A stretch of DNA of 10,543 nt, from positions 1 to 10,543 of the forward strand of contig JAIRZV010000174.1 of NCBI GenBank assembly GCA_031267055.1. Direction: 5' to 3'. Positions 5,582 to 10,543 of this stretch are shown here, piece by piece. The translations under genes were made by a program, and so were the position numbers. Origin of the DNA: Candidatus Margulisiibacteriota bacterium (GTDB lineage: Bacteria; Margulisbacteria; Termititenacia; Termititenacales; Termititenacaceae). How positions within the stretch are numbered: position 1 is the first letter of the stretch; each line of letters opens with the position of its first letter. The notes below the pieces were generated by a model. It saw only the letters and a program-made list of their open reading frames with translations. It did not search any database and was not told the DNA's origin.

Positions 5582-5908
5582 ATGGTCAAATTTTCCAAGT
5601 ATGATTTTGCGGATTATTTAAATAGCGAAGAAGACGTTAGAATGTATTTAGAAACTGCTTTTGAAAGCAGCGATACCGGTTTTATCGCCCATGCTTTGGG
5701 CAATGTTGCCAGAGCGCGTGGAATGGGTAAAGTCGCTAAAAAAACAGGCTTAAACCGCGAAAGTTTGTACCGCTCCCTATCCAGAAAAAAAAATCCTTAT
5801 TTTTCCACCATTAGCAAGGTCATGAACTCATTGGGCTACAATCTTACTTTCACCACACAAAAGAAGTGTTCTAAAGTCCCTAAAAGGGTTTTACAGCCGA
5901 TTCATTGA
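5582..5908 (+). CDS. HI1420-type HTH antitoxin
   Basis: A 108-residue antitoxin of the HI1420 addiction-module family. Features are YDFADYLNSEEDVRMYLE (about residues 7-24), the helix-turn-helix ALGNVARARGMGKVAKKTGLNRESLYRSLS (about 38-67), and the closing NPYFSTISKVMNSLGYNLTF (71-90). It binds and neutralises the toxin and probably represses the shared promoter. It begins two bases after the toxin stop and has a clear AAAGGAG at 5564-5570, about 11 bases before the ATG. Antitoxin translation is therefore better signposted than toxin translation. A run of nine A at 5785-5793 encodes part of RKKN just after the recognition helix; it is in frame here but prone to slippage. A four-pair hairpin, CCCT-AAA-AGGG, lies near the 3' end before TTTT. 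Confidence 0.92.
   Translation: MVKFSKYDFADYLNSEEDVRMYLETAFESSDTGFIAHALGNVARARGMGKVAKKTGLNRESLYRSLSRKKNPYFSTISKVMNSLGYNLTFTTQKKCSKVPKRVLQPIH
5878..5892 (+). terminator. Weak hairpin plus T-run at end of antitoxin gene
   Basis: CCCT (5878-5881) and AGGG (5885-5888) form a four-pair stem with an AAA loop, followed by four T. It lies inside the coding sequence 14 bases before the stop. It is too short to be confident, but no better terminator is visible before the next gene. Confidence 0.2.
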
Positions 5909-5944
5909 CGGGATTGGATCATTGCGATTTTTTAGGCCGACCGA

Positions 5945-5973
5945 TTGCCTGCGCCGTTCTTTAATGTTAGGAT
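5945..5973 (+). promoter_or_regulatory. Possible promoter for the aminotransferase-serA operon
   Basis: TTGCCT at 5945-5950 and TAGGAT at 5968-5973 each match four of six consensus bases with a 17-base spacer. They lie in the 104-base gap before the aminotransferase. This is a weak match, offered because a promoter is expected here. Confidence 0.3.
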
Positions 5974-6000
5974 AAATACCAATTTCCTTAACCTAAATAC

Positions 6001-6006
6001 AGGAGG
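6001..6006 (+). promoter_or_regulatory. Strong Shine-Dalgarno of the aminotransferase gene
   Basis: AGGAGG sits six bases before the ATG at 6013. This is a full-strength site that fixes the start codon and contrasts with the leaderless toxin and the poorly marked starts at 3210 and 8780. Confidence 0.85.
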
Positions 6007-6012
6007 CCGAGC

Positions 6013-7179
6013 ATGAAAAAATATGTTTCCGAATTGTTAATGATACCGGGGCCGACGCCTGTGCCGAATCAAATCGCGCTGGCAGCCGCCAAAGACATGA
6101 TGAGCCACCGCGGCGGCGTTTTCAAAAAATTAATGCTGGATTTGACCGCCAAATTGCAGGCTCTTCTGCAGACCAAAAATGACGTGGTGATTTTGTCATC
6201 TTCCGGCACGGGCGGCATGGAAGCTGCGGTGTCGAGCTGTTTTTGCCGGGGCGACAAAGTGCTGATTGCGGCTGTCGGTAATTTCGGCAAACGCTGGATC
6301 AAGCTGGCGAAAGTTTACGGCCTCGACGCGGAAGTCTTGGAGTACGCTTACGGCCAGGCTGTCGATCCGTCAGCGATCAAGGCCCTGCTGGCCAAAGACA
6401 CCGAGAAAAAAATCAAAGGCGTGTTTTTCCAGATGAATGAAACTTCGACGGCCGTGCTCAACGATGTCGAAGAGATCGCCAAAGTTGTCAAGGTTCACGG
6501 CGCGCTGATTATCGTGGACGCGATTTCCGGTTTTCTGGCTTCTGATCTCAAAATCGACGAATGGGGACTGGATGTTGTCGTCGCCGGTTCGCAAAAAGCT
6601 TTCATGCTGCCGCCAGGACTGGCTGTCGTGGCCGTTTCGGAAAAAGCCAAAAAAGCTATAGAGACTTCGGATTTGCCGTGTTTTTATTTGAGCCTCAAAG
6701 CCGCGCTCAAGCAGGCCGCAGAAGGCCAGACGCCGTATACTCCGGCGGTCAGTTTGATTTATCAGCTGGCCGAGTCGGTCAATCTGCTGACGGCGGAAGG
6801 GCTGGATTCGATTCTCGCCAGACACGAGCGTTTGATGAAAGCGCTGCGTTCCGCACTGCGTTCGCTGGGTTTGAAATTGCTCAATGAAAACGACAGCACG
6901 GCTTCGCGCGCGGTGACCGCGGTGTATCCGCCGGGCAATTTGAACGCCGATGAGATTCGCAAAAAAATGAAAGACGATTGGGGCATCACGCTGGCCAATG
7001 GCCAGGATGAATTAAAAGGCAAAATTTTCCGCATCGGCCACCTGGGTTTTATTGACCCCAAAGATGTGCTGGCGGTAATCGCTTGTCTGGAGATCGTGCT
7101 GTCCCAGCTGGGTATGCCGGGTATTCAGTGGGGCAAAGGCGTGCAGGCCGCGCAAAATGTTTTAGCCAAAGGTGTGTGA
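6013..7179 (+). CDS. Class V PLP aminotransferase, probable phosphoserine transaminase role
   Basis: A 388-residue fold-type I aminotransferase of the alanine/serine-glyoxylate branch. Landmarks are the opening MIPGPTPVPNQI, the phosphate-cup SSSGTGGMEAAV (about residues 62-73), ETSTAVLND, VDAISGF with D169 (pairs with the PLP ring nitrogen) and AGSQKAFMLPPGLA with the Schiff-base lysine K195. The gene ends one base before serA. That pairing suggests it converts 3-phosphohydroxypyruvate and glutamate to phosphoserine in place of a classical SerC. Genuine alanine-glyoxylate or serine-pyruvate exchange is an alternative that sequence alone cannot exclude. The strong ribosome-binding site and a gap of about 100 bases upstream suggest it opens the operon. 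Confidence 0.93.
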   Translation: MKKYVSELLMIPGPTPVPNQIALAAAKDMMSHRGGVFKKLMLDLTAKLQALLQTKNDVVILSSSGTGGMEAAVSSCFCRGDKVLIAAVGNFGKRWIKLAKVYGLDAEVLEYAYGQAVDPSAIKALLAKDTEKKIKGVFFQMNETSTAVLNDVEEIAKVVKVHGALIIVDAISGFLASDLKIDEWGLDVVVAGSQKAFMLPPGLAVVAVSEKAKKAIETSDLPCFYLSLKAALKQAAEGQTPYTPAVSLIYQLAESVNLLTAEGLDSILARHERLMKALRSALRSLGLKLLNENDSTASRAVTAVYPPGNLNADEIRKKMKDDWGITLANGQDELKGKIFRIGHLGFIDPKDVLAVIACLEIVLSQLGMPGIQWGKGVQAAQNVLAKGV

Positions 7180-7180
7180 C

Positions 7181-8776
7181 ATGAAAGTTTTGGCAAGCGA
7201 CAAATTATCCAAAGACGGCATTGCGGTTTTTGAAAAAGCCGGCTTGCAAATCGACCTCAAACCCGGCTTGCCGGAAGACGAACTGGTCAAAATCATTCCC
7301 GAGTATGACGCGCTGATCGTGCGCAGCGAAACCAAAGTCACGCCGAAAATTATCAAGGCTGGCAAAAAACTCAAAATTATCGGCCGCGCCGGAGTAGGCG
7401 TGGACAATATCGACTTGCCGTCCGCGACCGAGCAGGGCATTATTGTGGTGAATTCTCCCGAAGGCAACACGATCGCCGCCGCCGAACACACGCTGGCGAT
7501 GATGCTATCCATGGCGCGCAAAATACCGCAGGCTTACGACACGCTGGTCAAAAATCACAAATGGGACCGCTCGCTGTTTCAGGGTGTAGAGCTGTATGGC
7601 AAGACGCTCGGCGTGGTGGGTCTGGGCAAGATCGGCTCGCATGTCGCCAAATGCTGTCTGGCTCTGGGCATGAAAGTTATCGCTTATGATCCGTTTGTGA
7701 CCAAAGAATACGCCGAAAGCCGCGGCCTCGAGATAAAAAAACTCGACGAGGTTTTGCAAGAAGCGGATTTTCTTACTTTGCATATTCCCAAGACGAACGA
7801 GACCAAAGGTCTCATTAATAAGGAAAAATTTGCCACGATGAAAAAAGGCGTGCGTATCGTGAATTGCGCGCGCGGTGGAATTATTGTCGAGGCTGATCTG
7901 GCCGAGGCTCTAGCCAGCGGACAGGTGGCCGGTGCGGCTATCGATGTTTTTGAAGACGAGAAAAAAGCGACCGAGTCGCCGTTGCTGACCCAGGAATTGC
8001 CGACTTTGGTGGCCGTGCCGCATCTGGGCGCGTCGACAGCCGAAGCGCAGATCAATGTGGCGGTCGATGTGGCGCAGCAAATTGTCACGGTTTTGCAGGG
8101 CGGCAGCGCTTCCGCGCCGGTCAATATTCCGACGATGAAGCCGGCGTTGCTGGAGCCGGTCAGGCCTTATCTCAATCTGGCGGAAAAGATGGGGCGTTTT
8201 GTCGGCCAGGTGGTCAAGGACACTTTTTCCGAAGTGGAGATCAATTACAAAGGCGAGATCGCGGCCGTCGATCCATCGCCGCTGTCTACTATTATATTGA
8301 AAGGCATTTTGGAGTCCATCAATCCCGAAGGCAATGTCAATTTCGTCAACGCGCCGTTGATCGCCAAGGAAAAAAATATCACGGTGAAAAGCGCGCGCAC
8401 GGAAAAAGTCCGTGATTATGCCAATGAAATTGAAATTATCGTGAACACCAAAAAAGGTAAAGCGTCAATTTGCGGCTCTTTATTTGCGTCAGTCGGCGAG
8501 CGCATTATCAATGTCGATGGCTTTACTCTGTCGGCCATACCGGCGGGAATTTTGCTGGTGCTCTCGCATCAGGATAAACCCGGCGTGGTTGGCCAGCTCG
8601 GCGGCATACTCGGCGAGGCCAAAGTTAATATCGCCGGTTTGCAGGTCGGCCGTGAAAAGACCGGCGGTAAAGCGATCATGCTGATCAATATTGACAATGA
8701 AATTGATGCCGCGACGCTGGATAAAATTTCCAGGATCGACGGGTTGCTGGACAAAGCGCGCATTGTGAAATTTTAA
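7181..8776 (+). CDS. serA: D-3-phosphoglycerate dehydrogenase, long ACT form
   Basis: First enzyme of phosphorylated serine synthesis: it oxidises 3-phosphoglycerate to 3-phosphohydroxypyruvate with NAD. At 531 residues it is the long type. The catalytic domain is split around a Rossmann domain with VGLGKIG (146-152) and D170 for the NAD ribose. The active-site residues are R231 (NCARGG), E260 (DVFEDE) and H281 (PHLGAS). An intervening domain covers about 320-450. A C-terminal ACT domain starts near 458 (LVLSHQDKPGVVGQLGGIL) and probably senses serine. The usual EP after the catalytic Glu is EK. I chose the ATG at 7181, with AAAGG upstream; a GTG at 7172 would overlap the aminotransferase stop. 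Its substrate is the pgk product. Confidence 0.97.
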   Translation: MKVLASDKLSKDGIAVFEKAGLQIDLKPGLPEDELVKIIPEYDALIVRSETKVTPKIIKAGKKLKIIGRAGVGVDNIDLPSATEQGIIVVNSPEGNTIAAAEHTLAMMLSMARKIPQAYDTLVKNHKWDRSLFQGVELYGKTLGVVGLGKIGSHVAKCCLALGMKVIAYDPFVTKEYAESRGLEIKKLDEVLQEADFLTLHIPKTNETKGLINKEKFATMKKGVRIVNCARGGIIVEADLAEALASGQVAGAAIDVFEDEKKATESPLLTQELPTLVAVPHLGASTAEAQINVAVDVAQQIVTVLQGGSASAPVNIPTMKPALLEPVRPYLNLAEKMGRFVGQVVKDTFSEVEINYKGEIAAVDPSPLSTIILKGILESINPEGNVNFVNAPLIAKEKNITVKSARTEKVRDYANEIEIIVNTKKGKASICGSLFASVGERIINVDGFTLSAIPAGILLVLSHQDKPGVVGQLGGILGEAKVNIAGLQVGREKTGGKAIMLINIDNEIDAATLDKISRIDGLLDKARIVKF

Positions 8777-8779
8777 ATT

Positions 8780-9250
8780 ATGCTGGCGCCGCTCTGGCCA
8801 AAACTGATTCTATTCGGATTTATCGGAGCGATAATTTATTCAGATATTAAACGCCGGGAAGTGCCGTATTTTTTTTCTTTGGGCTTTCTGGTCTTGCTGT
8901 ATTTTCAGGAAAATTATCGCGGCTTATTTTTCGGCAATTTAATAGTCTGGCTGGCTTTGTTTGTGCTGATCAAGGGTTTAGAAAAATTTCATTATCACAG
9001 ACCGGCTTTCGGCGGCGCGGATTTTTTGTTTTTTTTCGGCACGGCTTTGTATTTTGATTTGCCGCAGTATGTTTTGTTTTTATTTTTATCTTTCTTTTTA
9101 GGTCTGATTGTTTCGTTAATCCTGCTGGCCTGCCGCAAAGTCAATAAAGACGCCCTTATTCCTTTCGCGCCGTTTATCATGGCGGCGTTTGTCCTGGTTG
9201 AATACTGGGGTGTGCCGCTGCTGCGGCTTTACGGAAATTTTTATGCGTAA
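8780..9250 (+). CDS. Prepilin peptidase, A24 family, short form
   Basis: A 156-residue integral membrane aspartyl protease that cleaves the leader of type IV pilins and pseudopilins. The two expected aspartates are present: D22 in SDIKRREVP and D81 in GGADFLFFFG, the latter replacing the more usual GxGD by GGAD. A later IPFAPFIMAAFV segment is also typical. The protein has about five or six hydrophobic segments and lacks the N-terminal zinc-finger/methyltransferase part of full PilD. Leader cleavage without N-methylation is therefore likely (inference). It starts three bases after serA with no visible Shine-Dalgarno, and its last eight bases overlap the next gene (ATGCGTAA). Its likely substrates are encoded directly downstream. 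Confidence 0.9.
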   Translation: MLAPLWPKLILFGFIGAIIYSDIKRREVPYFFSLGFLVLLYFQENYRGLFFGNLIVWLALFVLIKGLEKFHYHRPAFGGADFLFFFGTALYFDLPQYVLFLFLSFFLGLIVSLILLACRKVNKDALIPFAPFIMAAFVLVEYWGVPLLRLYGNFYA

Positions 9251-9653
9251 AGGTTTTACTCTGGTCGAGTTGAGTCTGGCGATCTTTATCATCGCGCTGA
9301 TTGGCGTGGCGGCTTTGACCGGGCTTAATCATTATCGCCAAAAAGCCGAACTGCGTTTTCAGCAGGATGTTATTGAGGAATATTTGCTCTTTGCCAAACA
9401 GCAGGCGGTGACTATGCAACGCGATATTGATGTCTTGTTTTTTGAAAATGGTTTTACAGTGCAAAGCAGCCGCGGCACTTTAAAAGAGCTTACTTTGGCC
9501 AGGCCTTTTACGGTTTCCAGTCTGCGTCTGGGTTTCAACGCCGACGGCAATCCGCGTTTTGCCGGCACGCTGTATCTTTACCGCCGCGGCCAGACCGTTG
9601 CCAAAATGACCGTGGCCGTAGGCAGTGGCTTGATCACCTGGAGCGCCCAATGA
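9243..9653 (+). CDS. GspH/FimT-like pseudopilin
   Basis: A 136-residue protein with a textbook type III signal: MRKG followed by FTLVELSLAIFIIALIG. Cleavage is expected after G4, F is +1 of the mature protein and E is +5. The hydrophobic helix leads into a globular part whose end (FNADGNPRFAGTLYLYRRG, then KMTVAVGSGLITW) resembles the GspH/FimT minor pseudopilin domain. It would be assembled in a type II secretion or type IV pilus-like machine in the inner membrane. The ATG at 9243 was chosen because it starts at the prepilin leader and overlaps the peptidase stop; a longer in-frame start upstream lies in the peptidase gene. The stop overlaps the next ATG by four bases (ATGA). Confidence 0.92.
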   Translation: MRKGFTLVELSLAIFIIALIGVAALTGLNHYRQKAELRFQQDVIEEYLLFAKQQAVTMQRDIDVLFFENGFTVQSSRGTLKELTLARPFTVSSLRLGFNADGNPRFAGTLYLYRRGQTVAKMTVAVGSGLITWSAQ

Positions 9654-9898
9654 AGCACGCCTATTCGTATTTAGAATTGATCATTGTGCTGGGGATTCTG
9701 GCGCTTATCTTCGGTTTTTTTCTGCTCTGGCAGCGCGGCTACACACGGGGTATGCGCGAAGCTGTGGAATATTATCAGGAAAGAGAAACACTGCTCAACC
9801 GTATTGCATTAAATCAGGCAGACAGCGTGAGCGAGTTTTCCGGTTTGAAAAAATATGAGCTGACCTGGCGCGGAAAGAAAATCATCTGGCTTAATTAA
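9650..9898 (+). CDS. Short pseudopilin-like protein
   Basis: An 82-residue protein with a prepilin-type N-terminus: MKHA, then YSYLELIIVLGILALIFGFF. Cleavage would follow A4 and leave Y at +1, with Glu at +5 as required. Ala at -1 and Tyr at +1 are unusual but tolerated in minor pseudopilins. After the helix only about 50 residues remain, so this is a minimal or shortened pseudopilin. The ATGA overlap with the preceding gene indicates coupling. The stop shares bases with the stop of the convergent HEPN gene, so the operon ends exactly where the HEPN/MNT module begins. No larger pseudopilin, ATPase or secretin gene is visible here. Confidence 0.85.
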   Translation: MKHAYSYLELIIVLGILALIFGFFLLWQRGYTRGMREAVEYYQERETLLNRIALNQADSVSEFSGLKKYELTWRGKKIIWLN

Positions 9899-10299
9899 AC
9901 GGCTGAAAACAACTCCGCCGCGTGATTTTGCAAAAAATTTCTCAAATTTTTAGCATCTTGTATGGCATTCAAAGCATCAGCTTTTTCTACGTACATTTCT
10001 AGAGGATATTTAGGCTGAATACCGTACTCTGTCAGTTCAGAACAAATATCCATAATTTGAGAAAATAGCGGATTTATTTTTTCGCAAAGTTTGCACAAGA
10101 CAGCTAAATCATGAATGTGCGGCTGTTCGGCTTTTGTGCACAGGATCAAGTAACCTTTTAAATATTTTTCTGCGGATTGCTGGCAGTGATAGCAAATTAT
10201 TTCATAAGGCGCCGGCCGCATGGTGTTTAAAAGATGTTCCGCGGCGTTTAAATCCATTTCAGCAAATTCACGCCAGCGGTGAGGGTCTAAACTATCCAT
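9895..10299 (-). CDS. HEPN domain protein, putative toxin of HEPN/MNT module
   Basis: A 134-residue helical protein of the HEPN superfamily (PF05168 type). Features are WREFAEMDLNAAEHLL (residues 9-24), CYHCQQSAEKYLKGYLI (36-52, the family core), HIHDLAVLCKL (61-71) and LTEYGIQPKYP (89-99). Near the C-terminus R120 and H126 (RNFLQNH) fit the R-X4-6-H spacing of RNase HEPN proteins. No Tyr follows the His at the spot that is AMPylated in HepT. The ATG at 10299 was chosen: AAGGA lies upstream, and it overlaps the nucleotidyltransferase stop by eight bases (ATGGATAG). A TTG at 10323 would lie further inside that gene. Likely role: RNA-cleaving toxin or a substrate-binding partner of the nucleotidyltransferase. 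Confidence 0.88.
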   Translation of the reverse strand: MDSLDPHRWREFAEMDLNAAEHLLNTMRPAPYEIICYHCQQSAEKYLKGYLILCTKAEQPHIHDLAVLCKLCEKINPLFSQIMDICSELTEYGIQPKYPLEMYVEKADALNAIQDAKNLRNFLQNHAAELFSAV

Positions 10300-10543
10300 A
10301 CAAAAGTATTCCTTTTTCGGCAATGAGCTGCTCCATAGTTGGCTCAGATTGGCGTTGTAAAAACGCGCTGTATTTACCGGTCAAAATATCCGCTGGCATT
10401 TCTTTTTTTCGGTCAATCGCTTTACGGATCTTTATCGCCGCGTCAATGTCGCGCAGCTCGACTTTATCGTCCAGCACTACATAGAAATCAAGGTCGGAAT
10501 CTTTGTGCGGCGTGCCATAAGCATAAGAGCCGAACAAATAAAT
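10292..10543 (-). CDS. Minimal nucleotidyltransferase (MNT), N-terminus outside window
   Basis: The visible 83 residues start IYLFGSYAYGT at the window edge and contain the polymerase-beta-type motif GS-X10-DxD (FGSYAYGT, then SDLDFYVVL). A basic helix (AAIKIRKAIDRKKE), a PADILTGKY segment and the end QLIAEKGILLYG follow. The family transfers nucleotides, often AMP, to a partner HEPN protein to neutralise it. The nucleotidyltransferase is upstream here and overlaps the HEPN gene by eight bases, so the pair is one coupled unit. The start codon and any preceding residues are outside the window; the internal TTG at 10537 is not a credible start. Family assignment is firm, antitoxin function inferred. 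Confidence 0.9.
   Translation of the reverse strand: MYLFGSYAYGTPHKDSDLDFYVVLDDKVELRDIDAAIKIRKAIDRKKEMPADILTGKYSAFLQRQSEPTMEQLIAEKGILLYG

Noticed and set aside
5936..5955. Hairpin AGGC...GCCT before the aminotransferase as terminator
   Set aside because: Only four pairs, with a nine-base loop and no T-run after it.
6561..6887. Plus-strand open frame inside the aminotransferase
   Set aside because: It is out of frame with a well-supported gene and has an Arg/Gly-rich composition with no recognisable pattern.
1..10543. Transposases, integrases, tRNA or rRNA genes
   Set aside because: I saw no transposase or integrase protein, no flanking terminal inverted repeats and no tRNA or rRNA pattern; transfer of the accessory blocks is suggested only by composition and gene content.

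Overview
The window comes from a diderm bacterium. Evidence for an outer membrane and envelope traffic is a signal peptidase II, type IV prepilin-type genes, and a large exported protein with a probable C-terminal outer-membrane barrel. The housekeeping genes are GC-richer and rich in Lys/Ala codons. The accessory stretches (about 2200-3200, 5230-5910, 9895-10543) are visibly more AT-rich. I cannot fix the phylum. Uncultured lineages such as Margulisbacteria or Elusimicrobiota would fit, but that is a guess.

Layout. (1) 1-1944, plus strand: the end of phosphoglycerate kinase (N-terminus outside the window), a small one-helix membrane protein, and lspA, tightly packed. (2) 1945-5229: an XRE-type regulator on the minus strand, divergent from a plus-strand run of envelope genes. 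The run holds two tandem paralogues of a PEGA-like exported protein, a small exported protein of unknown function, and a DUF4105 (Lnb N-terminal periplasmic domain) protein. The regulator and the run share an intergenic region with a good sigma-70-type promoter, a palindrome over the -35 box and two 40-base tandem repeats in the leader. (3) 5249-5908: a toxin-first type II toxin-antitoxin pair (RelE-superfamily Gp49-type toxin, HI1420-type HTH antitoxin) whose promoter places the transcription start on the toxin start codon. (4) 6013-8776: a class V aminotransferase followed one base later by a long, ACT-domain SerA, together most of a phosphorylated serine pathway. (5) 8780-9898: a short prepilin peptidase and two pseudopilin-like proteins, all overlapping or nearly so, probably co-transcribed with serA. 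(6) 9895-10543, minus strand: a HEPN protein and the upstream minimal nucleotidyltransferase (5' end outside the window), a HEPN/MNT two-gene module.

How the parts relate. Glycolysis (pgk product 3-phosphoglycerate) and serine synthesis (serA uses 3-phosphoglycerate) bracket an accessory envelope and toxin-antitoxin region. Two convergent junctions (1944/1945 and 9895-9898) have abutting or overlapping stop codons, so no terminator fits between the genes. The best candidate for an undescribed system is the XRE regulator, leader repeats, PEGA-like pair and DUF4105 unit. Its boundaries and function are inference from layout.
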